Origin: Malachius bipustulatus
Lineage: Eukaryota; Arthropoda; Insecta; Coleoptera; Melyridae
Direction of reading: 5' to 3'
Length of the DNA: 64,000 bases
Assembly (NCBI GenBank): GCA_910589415.1
Contig: OU342634.1
Location: forward strand, 44,622,723 to 44,686,722
A program made the position numbers and the translations under genes. Each line of letters begins with the position of its first letter. Position 1 is the first letter of the stretch. Positions 10,529 to 23,150 of this stretch are shown in pieces. The notes beneath the pieces are model-generated. The model was not told the DNA's origin. It did no database searches and saw nothing but the letters and a program-made list of their open reading frames with translations.

Positions 10529-12300
10529 GTATTTTAATTTTAATATGTAGACTATTAAAGACCCTGTAAAGGTAAAATATAATTCCAATTTGATATGTGA
10601 ATAAAATACATAAATTTTTATTAATGTATTGAAAAAATTTAACTTTTATTTAGATATACAGACATCGAGTATTCTCGAAGAAGAAATAAAAAAAAATCAT
10701 CATATTATTATTAATCATTTTTTATTGAGTCTAGGAATATATTACGATAGTTTAAGGATAAATAGATAAGTCCCGCTCTTCAAAATTTAGCTCCATCATG
10801 GTTATGAACCCCGAAGCCCTCAGGATGATAATTCAAATAGGGTGAACAACTCCAAGGGTAAGAAGTACGCCTATTACTCCGTAATTAACATTCTCGCAAC
10901 CCTCTAATTCATACAAAACTCATCTCGCTGCCGTTATTATGCTCAGCCCCTCTCCGAACCATCCGAGGCATTACTTAACCAAGTTTTTCCTCCCCAAGAG
11001 TACTCCTTCCGAGCAGCAGAACATTAATTCTCCCATATGGAGTTCCCACACTATTTCAGCGTCACGATTTCCATTCGGGAGGGAAATATTAAACGCGTGT
11101 TCTCACCTGGGAGTTTTTACGATGCGGAGGCATGCAATTTCACGTCCGCTTGCTTCTCTATTTTCTAGTCCGATGTGCCTCTTCAAGGATCTAGCCCTTG
11201 ATGGTGGACGCACCCAGGCTCTCCTCGCATTTCCTGCTGAAAGTTTTATAAGAACTCCTTCCGTCCGGTATAATTTCAGGAAGTAGATTGGAATTTTATA
11301 TGTGGCGATTTCAGTTAGGGCCTTGAGCTACCGCCGAGTTAAATTAAGTTATGTGAGATCGTAACGGAAAGTGGAAACTACTTGAATTTCTTTGAGAGGT
11401 TCTATTTTTATAAGGTTGAGGTCTGTTTTCGTTGTATTTGATTATTCTTCACGATGTATTTATCCAGCTATCATATTCTTTATCGAGTTTTTATGGATTG
11501 GTCAATATTACACACCTGCCTTCACTCACCACAACCTTTGAAATAAAAATATATGAATGAACATTTTTGCCATATCTATTTATTTATTTATAGGTAGGGA
11601 GAGGAATAATATTTAATTTAAAACATAATATGACGGGAGCTCCTCCATAATCCTGTGTCACATTATTAGGTATCAAAAATATGAGACCCTTCACAAAAAA
11701 CTCTCGAAATGTGGTAAATATGTGTACTTACTTACCTTCTGCTTACATGCAAAATTCCTCCTGCGAAAATAGAATAACTAAAAAGTAAGTTTGGTTCGAA
11801 TTTTACAATTATTTGAGAAAATCTTGTATAGTAACCTTTTTTTATAAACTTTCATAATACTTATGTTACAAATTCTCGCATGAAATAAATATGTAATTTA
11901 CCTTAACATTTGTTTATAGCACCATTTAAAGAATTATAGCAGAATAAGCAGGTAGCAAAAACAGATTCGCCAGCAGGAATCTTCAGAAGACTTGAGGATG
12001 TGTTGACATAAATAGATCCCACACCCAGATATAATAAGTTGAAATTTATCTCATAAAAGTGCAACTCTGCCGGAAATCAAATATTGTTCGTAGCTTTATG
12101 AGTGTGTTGGGCTACGGGTGTGGTCAATATAACGGAGAAATTCTTCAGTTTAACGGAAATAAAATTATCACTTAATTTATTTTGTTTCATTTTCATAACC
12201 ACTGAGATGAATGTGATTTCTTTGCTAACTTAACAATACAGTTTTGGAATCTCGATTATCCGTCTTAGAGCAAATTATGCTTAAAACATGCAGGTATTAA
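10529..12300. other. Intergenic DNA with a GC-richer block
   Basis: The segment 10780-11290 is more GC-rich and holds a 115-codon open frame (10939-11286) whose Ser/Pro-rich translation matches no domain I recognise. It may be conserved non-coding DNA. No splice-consistent partner was found. The remainder is AT-rich with nothing identifiable. Confidence 0.45.
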
Positions 12301-12306
12301 TGAAAG

Positions 12307-12497
12307 TTTAGAGAGAAACCATCATCTCTGGATTCCGGATGGCTTAATTGCATTCTGAAACTGTTGAGCCATTTTCCAGAAAAACATTTTCTCGATTAAG
12401 TATCTCGAAGATGGCTCAACACATTCAGAATGTAACTACATGAACAGAAGCAGCTTTTCAATCTTAACAAATGATCTATCTAAGATTTCTCTCTAAA
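12307..12497. repeat. Inverted repeat, member of a dispersed family
   Basis: The ends are GTTTAGAGAGAAA and its near complement GATTTCTCTCTAAAT. Inside, GCATTCTGAAACTGTTGAGCC pairs with GGCTCAACACATTCAGAATG. The right-hand 55 bases (AACAGAAGCAGCTTTTCAAT ... TTTCTCTCTAAA) recur with minor changes at 36071-36134, so this is a mobile, MITE-like family. Confidence 0.65.
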
Positions 12498-14374
12498 TCA
12501 ATTCGGGGGGGAGGCAACAAAAAAATAAATACGTGACGGTATGAGAGAAAAAATCCATCTTCAGAGGTGAATATTTCGAGAGCACGACTTTTTGGAGGGT
12601 TATGCTCATCAAGACTTCTGATCTTGATGATCTTCTACGGCGATCCCCAAATTTACATCAAATTTAAACGGGAGCCAATTTCCCATAAGGATTCTGAGGA
12701 GTCCTTTCAATCCTACCGCTAAATTTTATTTGAAAAAAGATAGATCTTAAAGGCCTCTTCACTTTTTATTTGAATTTTTTATTTTTTTTTTGAAAAGGTT
12801 GCCGCTAAATCGATTCGTAAAAAAGTGGCTCATAGCACCTTTAAGGGTCCCCTAACGAAATGTTACATAAAATTTCTCCCCGGATTTTTTTTAGAAAACA
12901 AACCCTAATAGGTACTCCTGTTCTAAATTTCCTATATGCACAGAGGTATTATGGTCAGCAACCGGGTACTATTATTATACTTACATATTTGTTCTGTTAC
13001 GTGGCGAACGGTTTGCATTTTGCAAAACTTGCCTGCTGCTCCAGTACCGTGTGGCAAACAAGCCGTCTTCTGATGATAATCAGAGACTCGATGTTAATCA
13101 GCGTCGCAGCTGGAAGGGGGGGGGGGGCAGTGATAATTTTCTAACGAACCCCTATTAGGAAGCATTTTTAGGCCAATTTTTGAACAAGGGATATACTGTA
13201 TAAATTTGTCTTTTTTGGTCCGGAATATCCTGTTATTACTAACCGAGTTCCATTATTCATGCTTGTGTTGGAACTTATAATACGTAAAATAAAATTCCAA
13301 TCCATAATATGGTCTCGGTGTGTGTGCTTAACGTTGTTTATTAACATTGGTCTCTCACTCCCTCCCCGTACAACTCTCTATTAAAGACTTCTGGGATTAC
13401 TGGGATTGCTACTGCTACTGCCTGTGGTGCCTTTGTATTCTACTTTGGCATAAAAATGGCGATAACAAAACTGCAGTAAGGCGAGCAAAATTGTAAATCT
13501 TCCAATACGGAGAAACAAGCAACGTGACTCTACCCATTGCATCGAATAATCAATTACTGCGCCAAAATAATGTAGGCTTTAGCGATGAGGAGCAATGGCG
13601 CGGTTGAGCCAGACCACGCAACTAGGGGGACCCCATGGGGTGCGAGAAAAACAGGAACTGAACCCCCTTGTAGAGGATTTCAAAAATGTCTGAATTTTTG
13701 CAGCAGCTCTTTGTAGGATATAGATAGTTGCAATTATCCGTGTTTTTTTATAATATTGATTAGTAAAAATGCATTTGGGACTGAAATAATTTCCAGATGC
13801 AGTAAGATGGCGAAATAAAATTCGTCTCCTACACTCCGTGGTGCTTAACTGCTTAACAATTAACACTTGGCTTTTTTAATTAGGCAGGTACATTATTTAA
13901 CTGACTTCAGCTATAATAATAATGCAAGGAGTTATCAATAATACCTGTACGCAGTATAATGGCCTAAGATATTTTAATAATTTAATTTATAAAAAAATAC
14001 CAGAAACTACTGATGAATTTGAAAAAAAATTCTCCTCACATGTCAGTTTGATTGAAAAGTCATTACGCCATTGTCCCTACGACATATGGCAGCACCGGGT
14101 ATAATTTCGACAGATTCACTATACCTACCTATTGTGAAATCAATTCGGTAAGGTAAGGTGAAGACGAGGTTAGGTAAGTCATCTACAAACGCAAACATTC
14201 AGAAAACATAGGATATAGATGGATTTTCTTATGGGGTACCATTTTTCTCATTTACGGAGAATTATGTTGCTCACAGGGTACAATCCACGCCGAATTTTTC
14301 TAGTGTTTGAAATTCCGGATTTTATTTTCTCAGTCAAATTCTGGTATGAATAATTTATTACGAATTAGCTGTAA

Positions 14375-14416
14375 GTCTACCGGTTTCGGCTTATACCTAC
14401 TGGATATCGTCTTCGG
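14375..14416 (-). ncRNA. Hammerhead-like core, degenerate
   Basis: On the minus strand: CCGAAGACG, a weak stem around ATATCC/GGTAT, then GCCGAAACCGGTAG. The GAAA string is intact, and the CUGANGA box has one substitution (U to C). It resembles the GAAACCGGT signature common next to Penelope-like and related insect repeats. Confidence 0.3.
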
Positions 14417-15115
14417 GGGTATATTGAATTGAATGGGGGTGGGATTGGGATGGAAATCACCATTTGCCACAGATTTGATATGAACAGCTTTTATTTAATC
14501 ATTCAAAATCGCCCTCGTACCATTGGGGCGATCATGAGGGCGATCAATTTTCAATATAATGACTTTTTCTGAAAATGGTTGCCTTTCCGGGATCAACGTC
14601 TTCAATTTTACTTTCCCTTGCAATTTTTAATTTGGATTATTTTTACGACAGTAGGTATGTGATGAGAGCTAGTGTCTCTGCTATACTTGTTTGTCCCTTG
14701 TCGTCTTCACAGACTGGAAATTGTTAGTGTGTCATAAAAAATCTCCATGTTTAGATTTATAGAAAAATTGTAAGAAAAATAATTTTTGACAATACATAAA
14801 AATTTGTATTTAATGAGCCTATCTTCAGTTAAAACAATTTAATGATAATGTAAAAATATAAGAAGTCTAAATGTGTAGGTAGTTACTTAGTAGGTAAGGT
14901 TTACTTATTTCTATGACCCGGTTACAAGTTTCCACTCTGTAGGTATATACATATTAGCAACGGGCATTTTTCGGGCTCCCGAATTTCCACGACACCGTGT
15001 GCTCATATTTCGCTTTGATTGAATCCCTTATTTTGATGCCATTATTTATGAGATTAATTTTAATAATGCCTCTCTGGACGTTCAACATCGTGCGCTATTA
15101 GCCGTCATTTTACTC

Positions 15116-15152
15116 CTGAAGATGGTCCGTCCTATAGACGGAAACCGTAGCG
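15116..15152 (+). ncRNA. Hammerhead-like core
   Basis: CTGAAGATGG, then TCCGTC-CTATA-GACGGA, then AAACCGTAGCG. The box CTGAAGA fits CUGANGA, a CGTC/GACG stem is closed by a five-base loop, and GAAA follows directly. A short unpaired stretch between box and stem departs from the standard fold, so activity is doubtful. Confidence 0.35.
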
Positions 15153-17611
15153 TGTTTTTTTAAGGAGATTTATCATGGAATATGGCTCTTGGTATTTTGA
15201 TTCAACATCACACTTGGGAGCTATCGTACTTACCTTGAACGCTGCCAATTTTTTTGCTTTTAGTGTCGTCTTGTTAGGGTTGTAGAAAAATTCACTTAAT
15301 TTAGACGCTCCTCACTATTGAATGTTAGTCGTGGTACTCATAGTCACAGTAGATATAAGATAATTAGGTATCCATTTAATAACAGTTCATATCATGTAAC
15401 AGCAACTAGGAATGACATTTAGAAAACACGCCGGATTCACAAACAGCGCCATATATAGTGCTGAAATTACTCCATGAGAATTTTTCTCAATTATTTACTA
15501 TTACCCACAGGCTTCTAGTAATTTTCCTGTATTTACTTTACGATTTCAAAGAAACACATATAATAGACCACAGCATAAAAGCATCAAGTCGCATTGTTTG
15601 GGTAAATCTGTCTTTGTTTGGGCTGTAATAATGAAGAAAAGCTTTTCTACCGCACATGTAACTCTGCTAAGCATAATGTTCTTGAATTCTTGATGAAATG
15701 GTCTGGAAGGGTTAAAAATATAACAAAAATACTTTCCCATTTTTCTGTTGATTAACAATAAAAACAATTTAATGAAAGTTTCGGTCATTATGATTTTTAA
15801 TTTTCGTTTTCCGACGGACACGTCAAATAATTCCATGTACATACACTAAAATGAGTTCCATCATGCAGAATGTCCCCGATGACGATGAAACATAAGAACG
15901 CGGAGGTTCGTTTCGATCAAAATGGAGTCCGCCGAAGTCATTGAACAGTTGTTGGTACTGTGCCAGGCAAATTAACAAATCCACACACGGTCTGGCCTAC
16001 CGGGGAAAATTCTTTTGTTCTTGTTTATTCATAGCCCACATGACGTTTATTAAACGAGCGGTGGGAGAAAATGGGAGGAGCTTGCAATGTTTATTCGATA
16101 CTCTCGACCGTGGCATAGGTGGGATTCGCGTTAAGGAACAAGCCAGCCGCGAAAGACAGGAAGTGAATAAAAGGCTGATTTCCACTGATGATAATTATAA
16201 TAATTATATTTACATTTAGCCGTGGAACAGACTATAAGACCATATTTAATAGAAAAATAACTTATGATATATAATAGATAATTATAATACAATGAAGTAT
16301 TTACAACGAAATTAATAAATTCTAAAAAAACCATCGGTCCGGTTATATAGCGAAGAACGAGCGTCGAATCGTCGGACTTTTATAAATTTATTCATGAGAT
16401 TATTTCGGTATTAAGTGGGTCTATTAAATATACATAGATAGAGGTAGTGGAAAGGAGAGGGGGAACTAGTTTGAAGGCCTCCGGGAACGAAGAGACAAGA
16501 CGACGGTCGTTCTTTATACAAAAGACGAACGAGGAGACAAAGAGCACATTTGATGTATAAGCTAAATTTCACTAACATTAATATCAGCTACCGTATTAGT
16601 AACGTATATAGTCTCTTTATTATAAGTGTTCTTAGAGCAGCTTTAAGGTACGTTCACATCGGAAAAATGCACACAGAACCATGCACCACCCAAATAGAAT
16701 GAATGAATGGATTGGGAAATGACGGTACAGGTGACGAGTTGTTAAAAAAAGCAATTTTCCTTTCGCAATGTAAACGCACCGCTATTATGTAGTTTAAGAA
16801 TTTCTCGAAGTGGACGTTCTAAGTTCCGGATTGGATAAAATATATACAGTTTCTCAAAAATCCTACCACAAACATATCATCATTATACGAATGAGATCTC
16901 AAGAATTTCAAGAGCTAGGGTAAAATTTTTAAACATCACTTAGTATTAAAAATTACAACTGGTATTATAATCATTGATATATAAAAATTATCAAGCCTCT
17001 GTTTATAAAAAAAACTTAAGTTTTCGTAAGTACTATTATAAAAATTCAGGCTGCTAAAACATTGAATTTATAAACTAAGTATTTTATTGACTCCTTTAGA
17101 AGATTTAGTATACAAAATTCTCGATGTGCTTTCTTACTACAAAGCACGTAGGTACATATCATATATGTATATTGACTAGAAAAAATTTAAAATTCACTTT
17201 ACGTTTACATGCAAGGAAAGATTCTTTCATATACATACCCTGGCATCCGCTAAAATTAATATAATTTTTGACGATTAAAATGAGAGTAAACATTTCTTCT
17301 AAAAGAGCAATAAAGTAGTCTAAGTACATATTTTGTTGAGTAAGTCTAGTAGGTATTTTGATTAATGTAAATTAAATTTTGATTTTCCTGTTTGATGAAC
17401 AATTAACATTTTTGAGGTTTATAAAAAATAGTACGGTAAATATAGCACGATTTCTTCTAAGTGCAAAAGAAAAACATTCTCAACATAGAGAGAAAGAGAG
17501 AAACAAAAAATAAATACAAATGCTTCCTTAAAATTAATATAACACAGTCAAAAATAAAATTAATCTTTGTTTTATAATAATGTATAATGCGTAGTAATAA
17601 ATATTTATACG

Positions 17612-17617
17612 TTTATT
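17612..17617 (-). terminator. Possible polyadenylation signal of the receptor gene
   Basis: Minus-strand AATAAA about 290 bases past the TGA at 17907. It is the first canonical signal I see downstream of the stop and would give a ~310-nt 3' UTR. In AT-rich DNA such hexamers are frequent, so the call is weak. Confidence 0.3.
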
Positions 17618-17906
17618 ATTCAGTTCCAATGCACAAAACAAATTGGTCAAAATCGTTTAAGCAGACTTGCACGCGGTTTAAACTTCGAAACAAATTTAAA
17701 GACTAGTTTCTTTTTATACACATATACATTAAAATTTGTTCAGTTTCGTTCACGACGGTTACAGTTTCTTTTACATTATCTCACTCGCGAACACTGTACA
17801 TTTCAACTCTTCATAACATTCTCTTGGTTGATTCGGCCTAGGAACTTTTTTTTTAATATTCTTCTTGTACAGCGAGCGATGTCTTGATTGCGTCACAGCT
17901 ATGACG

Positions 17907-18064
17907 TCAGACTTGGACTTCTGTTCTCGCAGTCTTGTTGCATTCGGTCAGAAAACTTGGGGCATTTTGGGATCCCTGGAATGTCACTTCTGGAGTTCCC
18001 GGACAGCCCGAATTGAGATGACTTACTGACGATGAAGCAGTCATTGTGATTATTGGTTGAAAAC
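17907..18064 (-). CDS. FN3 transmembrane receptor: last coding exon (cytoplasmic tail)
   Basis: This is the 3' terminal coding exon. On the minus strand a pyrimidine-rich acceptor (CTCTTGTTACAG) precedes GTTTTCAACC at 18064. The first two bases complete the Gly codon begun by the 997-nt exon, giving AFPG-FQPIITMTASSS. Fifty-one further codons end at TGA (17909-17907). The peptide is Ser/Thr/Asn-rich and lacks any folded domain, as expected for a cytoplasmic tail. It ends TARTEVQV, and a terminal V-x-V is compatible with a class II PDZ ligand, which is inference. The exon was found by matching phase and splice sites. The alternative is that the 997-nt exon reads through its donor and stops after one Lys codon (AAG replaced by AAA-TAA context at 28184), giving a short-tailed form. 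Confidence 0.8.
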
Positions 18065-21000
18065 CTGTAACAAGAGAATTGGAATATTTAATAATCTCTC
18101 AATAAATTTTCGTTTCGTAGAAATAATATTGGGAAATGCTTATATACCTAATCGTACCTAATAGAGGAGACCGGCTGACAAACGACAATCAAAAACCATG
18201 AACAACAAATAAACAAAGAGCTACATTTGTATAGGTATTTTGATAGTCGCGTAAATATTAGTTAATATGGCACATTGGAGTATTAAAATTCAGTAAATTT
18301 ATTTATGTTGCTTTTAAATTTGACATAAAACCAATAAAAGTCATCAAAATGTTTGTTTTACGACGGCACAAAGAGGTAAAGTTTGATGTTCGCTTGGCAT
18401 TAAATATAAAATATATAAAATTGAGTACTGCCGCGTTTATAAAACGGCGGGGGATCTTAAAACGCACTCGCATAGTATAGGTAGGTAAGTATTAGGTACA
18501 TAACTTCAATTAAATGGTTCTTTCTTAATTATTTTTTTACTCTAATAGAGAAACGTGAATTTATCACCGACATTAACTCGTCTTATTACCGTTAGCTTAA
18601 CCTGATTTTCGACTTACATTAAATTTCATTTTATAACATAGTTGAAGTTCGACCAAAATAATCGGAGCCTCGTTCAAGTAGGTAGGTAGGTAGGTACTTA
18701 AAAGAGACACCCCACGTAATCTAATTTTAGTAATACAGAAAAAGAGACAAGACAACCGACCAATACCTACCTATATTTTGGTAATAAAGTCAAAAACATG
18801 TGGCTGTACTTCCGTTCCTGTAACTAAACCCAGTGTTAAAGTGTAATAATGAGTATTAAAAAGAGTAATAAAATGCAAACATAGACGTTTATGACGAAAC
18901 GACACTTTTTCGAGATTTTATTTGTTTACGAATGGAAAAATAAGAACATGGGATAGATAATAAAATCCGACTTCGAATTAATGAAAGGATTGTGTGTGTG
19001 AGATTTAATGGCATAATAAACAGAATAAAATGGACTTTGAGCGATTAAATAAACTTTTATTAGTTTAAAATTATTGACGTGTTGATAGATTTTTACAGAA
19101 AAGTGAAGTTGCTAAAGTTGTGCAGCAGAAATTTCATTTCAACGCGGGTTAGAAGAAAAACTCGTAATTTCAAAGGAAAATCTAATCAATAATCATAACA
19201 TGAAAATAAATCAGAACATTCTAGGGGCACTTAAATTTGCATTAGGTCTTGATGTGAATTCCATCATTTGCTAATCTAGTCAAAATAAAAAATAAATAAA
19301 ACTCCTGGATAGATTACTTTCAGCCGAAGTTTGCTACCCGGTTAAATAGGGTATAGTAATCAGAAATTACTTTACCTCAAGTTGATATTTATTACCTCAA
19401 TATAAAATCGACTGCGGAAATTGCTTATATCAGTGCACTCGTTATTTGAGTAAGACGATGAAATCAATTTCATTTCATGTAAAAATATGATTTAGTAGTT
19501 CTCGATGTAGCTTTTCCAGCATGAAAACCTCAGAAGTGGGATCGTTGTTATTAAGAACACTTCTCCTATTGACTATTCAGGTTTAAAAATTGAGAGAATT
19601 ATTGCAAACTCCAAATACAAATTTTAACTGCATTGCGGAATATAAATTACTGACAACAGTAAATTCGCAGTATTTTGTGGCAACTGTTGTTTGTCTCATA
19701 AAAAAATTATCTCGAAGGATGCGGTAGTTTTGCGGAACAGTACTTCCTATTTTCTGGAGAAGTACCATTATTGAAGTAGGTACTCTTCGCGAGATTCGTT
19801 TGCGAGATTACTGAAAATTATTGACTTGACATAATGCAGAGAGTGTTAGTTGCAAGTTGCAATGAAATGAAACGATTTTCTTTTTAATTAATGGAAATAA
19901 TTAAAATGATAAAACAGAAGTTTTTTTTACTTAAAACGATACCTACCTGGAAAAGGTTAAAAGTTTAAGAAGGACTAACCAGGTTTGACATTGAAAAACG
20001 TAATAAAAAAGTAGCAGTTTTTGATCATATTGCTCTGGTACGTCATGTCGAGTAAAGGTACGAGACAACTAAGAGTGTGACTCATATTTAGTAGAAGGCA
20101 AACAAAATTTTGGCATACCACAAATTCCAACAACGAATACGATTTATAACAACAGTCGTCGGATCAAGTCAAAGCAATTCACAAACTTCCACAACGCTCC
20201 TGAAATGTTTGGCCACTTGGGTTTGTTTGAAATAAAATAATTGCAGGTACATACTGGTACCTACCGCGTTGCAGAAGATATTCTCGTCTCGTGGATTGTG
20301 TTATCATTTGTGGAATGTTTCCTGAATACTTGATGAAACGCATTATATAAATAAATAATCGCGTTTAGACGCGGGTTAGTAGACAGAAAAAGTAAATTTT
20401 TCATGCAAACAGTGATAGCGAAGAGAGACGTAAAAGAGTTTAATTTTTAACGCAAACGAAAGAATTACCTATACAAAATTTCTATTTCTAAATAATTGGA
20501 TATAATTAATGTAACGATCGGTTACTTTAGAATAATTTGGTAATAGAAAAACAAAACAAAAAAATCTTAACTTTAGTTTATGACGACTAATATCTAACGA
20601 GCAATAATTTTTGAAAAAAAAAACTACAATATTTATAGCAGCCTCATAGAAACCGACTTTTTTCCAGCACCGGCTTCTCCTAATCTAATTTCCACGGTTG
20701 ATTTCTGATTATAATTTCAATCAGATGATACCCGTTGGGTACGTTCTAAAAGGCTTGTATGTTCTCGGGTTACCACCGAGTATAATTCTTTGTTAGAATA
20801 GGACCGGTCTCCATACAATGACGGTCCTGTTTGCAGGTGTTCGGTCGTATGGAGGGATCCGAACTCACATCAAATTAAGCTCTTTAATCCCTTTAATTAA
20901 CTCACGGAGTACCTGCGCGATCCGAAATAAGGAATGATTAAAACACTACAATAGATAGAAGAAAGGCAGTCTTCATTGAGCGAGCACTCCGCTAGTCGGC

Positions 21001-22136
21001 TACCTCATTATTTTATGATGATTCTTATTCTTGCATGGATCTAGGTAGATCTAGAACGTTGTTGCTCTTGCAGTCTCCGGCAATCTCGTAGACGTATCAT
21101 TCTTTGTTTTTATGCAACTTGGTCTTGGTGGTTTGGAATTTATAAATTAGGAACAACTGACTACCACGAAGATGATGAATAATCAGAACAATACGAAAAA
21201 CAGGGCTTAGTCTGCGGGCAACTATTTATGGAAAGAAATAAAGAAGTCTCCTTGCTTTTCAAGAAATGGCTTCTTGCTTGATTACCTAGACCTGGACTCA
21301 TATTCCTGTTTCTGTAGTAACCACCAGCGCTTAGTGCTTATATGTATTTCATTTCTAAGAATTTTATTTTAGGTATCTCTCAACCTCTCTTTGAATAGAT
21401 ACGAAAGAGATTATCTGATGCAACAGGAATTATTAGGATAGCTCTCCAACATTAACCTCAGAGCTCTGCATCCTTTTTATTAAATATTTCTTTATAAGCC
21501 TATCAGGCAACACTGTCGATCAAGACAGCTTTCTAATAGTGGTAGAGCTACGCGAGTAAACAGAACAACAATTCAATTAGGTTATTGCCTTTGATCGATT
21601 ACATCAGTCCGACTTGGGTTAATTACTTATATAGCACGTCAGGAGAAACAAAGCATCAGCAGGAACGCACTCACAGTCTGCCATAACGGCATGGCAGGCC
21701 TCTTTACTGCTACGAACGAGCAACTGGAACTGCAACTCGTCCAACTCGAGATGGGGTGTACCTACTCTACCAGTCTTCTAACTGATCACTGTTATTTGCG
21801 GTATCATTCTTGTAACGTTTTATTGTAGTACTATTCTGACACCTAAACAGCTTACTATTGTATAACAGCAAACTTGTCTCGCTTGGTCTGTTTGGTGTTA
21901 CTAATCAAATTCTGAGAGACCTCTGGCCTGACATTGCATGGATTTTTGTAGCCACCTTTTAGCATAACTGACGGAACCATTTCATGGAAGACAGTTCAAA
22001 CTTCAAAGTATGACGATTCGTAATCTGTACTGTTTTTCTTCATAATCGTGCTTTTCAAGATAATTTCTAGATTTGATGGTCAGATTACATTTTTAAAGTT
22101 GCCAATCTTTCCGGACTTGTTGTGATGGATCACGTA

Positions 22137-22285
22137 ACTAAACAGCGTGTGACAAAATAGCGCTTCTACAAAATAGCACATGTGCCCAATAGCGCTACGA
22201 CAAAATTGCGCGCCGATAGAATAGTGGTGCAACAAAATAGCGCATGAATGCAATAACGCTGCGACAAAATATCACATGGATTCGC
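22137..22285. repeat. Degenerate tandem repeat, CGACAAAATAGCGC units
   Basis: About six imperfect units of the type (G/C)ACAAAATAGCGC follow at 17-40 base intervals: 22152 TGACAAAATAGCGC, 22169 ACAAAATAGCAC, 22199 CGACAAAATTGCGC, 22231 CAACAAAATAGCGC and 22263 CGACAAAATATCAC. The string ACGACAAAATTGCG also occurs inside the gag insertion at about 25929-25942, suggesting a shared source element. Confidence 0.65.
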
Positions 22286-22502
22286 GTTGATTCACCTTTA
22301 ATGCGTCAAATTAACCACAAATTTGTCCTGAGCAGGGCCTTCTCTTAGCCCCACTTCACCTGTATTTTTTAGTACGTGCCCTTTCCACAGATCTGGGATC
22401 TAGTGTTGAATTTCTAGAACTTTATAGTCTTCTAGGGAATTTTAAACCAAGGTCCTAACGATTACTACAATAGCTCCCAATACACTTTGAATCTCTCTTT
22501 GA

Positions 22503-22539
22503 ATTGTCTCAGGTGTCTCACAGAGACACCTGAGACAAT
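22503..22539. repeat. Perfect hairpin, 17-bp arms, 3-base loop
   Basis: ATTGTCTCAGGTGTCTC, loop ACA, GAGACACCTGAGACAAT. Perfect pairing of 17 bp in otherwise unpaired intron DNA. The arms include CAGGTG, an E-box of the Snail/bHLH type. It could be a recent local inverted duplication. Confidence 0.85.
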
Positions 22540-22754
22540 GACCAAAAGTATCAAATCATACCTACGCCTTGTTCAGCATAGACAAATAGCACCTTAAAGT
22601 GGAGGGTACAACGAGGAGTACAAAGCATGAACTAGGCCAAAAAGTGTCCTCAGCCTGTAAACAGCTTCTGTAGATTATAACAAAATCAGTGGTCGTCAGT
22701 CGCCACTGATCAGAAACCACAGTAAGTCATCTGCGAAGCTGGTGTTTCTCGTGT

Positions 22755-23150
22755 ACCAAGAAGGGCGACAGGAACTATCGCCCTATTAGCATTATGTCCA
22801 GTGTTTCAAAGGTCTTTGAGCTTTCCATACACAAACAGATGTGTAGCTTTCTAGATAGTCATAATATACTTTCCTCGACGCAACGCGGTTTTATAAGGTA
22901 CAGAAATGTTGGTACCGCTCATTTTCAATATTACTACTCCTCAATCAACCCAGTGACTGACAAGGGACTCGTCCCTTACGGTTTGTTTGTTAACTTCTCC
23001 AGGGCTTTTGACCACGTTGATCACAAATTATTGAAGGGCAAATTTTGCAGAAAGGCATGTTCCTGCTTTCTTCTTACTTTGAGAAGCGATATCAATTTGT
23101 GGTTATTGATAGAACTAATACCAGAAGCAATAATCTGAGAGTAAATAAAG
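22755..23150 (+). pseudogene. Non-LTR retrotransposon (LINE) reverse transcriptase fragment
   Basis: The frame opens TKKGDRNYRPISIMSSVSKV, the N-terminal RT signature of Jockey/CR1-type LINEs. It continues through ILSSTQRGF and on to VNFSRAFDHVDHKLL, the block carrying the first catalytic Asp (family usual: DFSKAFDxVDH). The expected D of DFS has become N, so catalysis would be lost. After a frameshift at about 23045-23075 another frame reads YFEKRYQFVVI and SNNLRVNKG, which corresponds to the segment just before the PQGS and YADD blocks. Those blocks, the endonuclease and the 3' end are absent. It is an inactive 5'- and 3'-truncated copy lying antisense to the receptor gene. Confidence 0.85.

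Larger units (their letters stand above)
12498..17590. other. Region downstream of the receptor gene, no further gene supported
   Basis: Several open frames of 60-98 codons (12860, 13579, 13922, 15546, 15941, 16131) have no recognisable domains or splice context. A G12 run lies near 13119-13130. Two hammerhead-like motifs (14375, 15116) are listed separately. Blocks 15880-16190 and 16320-16560 are of mixed composition and might be conserved regulatory DNA or far 3' UTR, but nothing in the sequence decides this. Confidence 0.45.

Noticed and set aside
10939..11286. 115-codon Ser/Pro-rich frame
   Set aside because: No domain, no splice partner, and composition follows local GC content.
13119..13130. 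G12 run, and the C13 run at 44047-44059, as possible G-quadruplexes
   Set aside because: Single homopolymer runs without further G tracts nearby. More likely slippage sites or assembly-sensitive positions.
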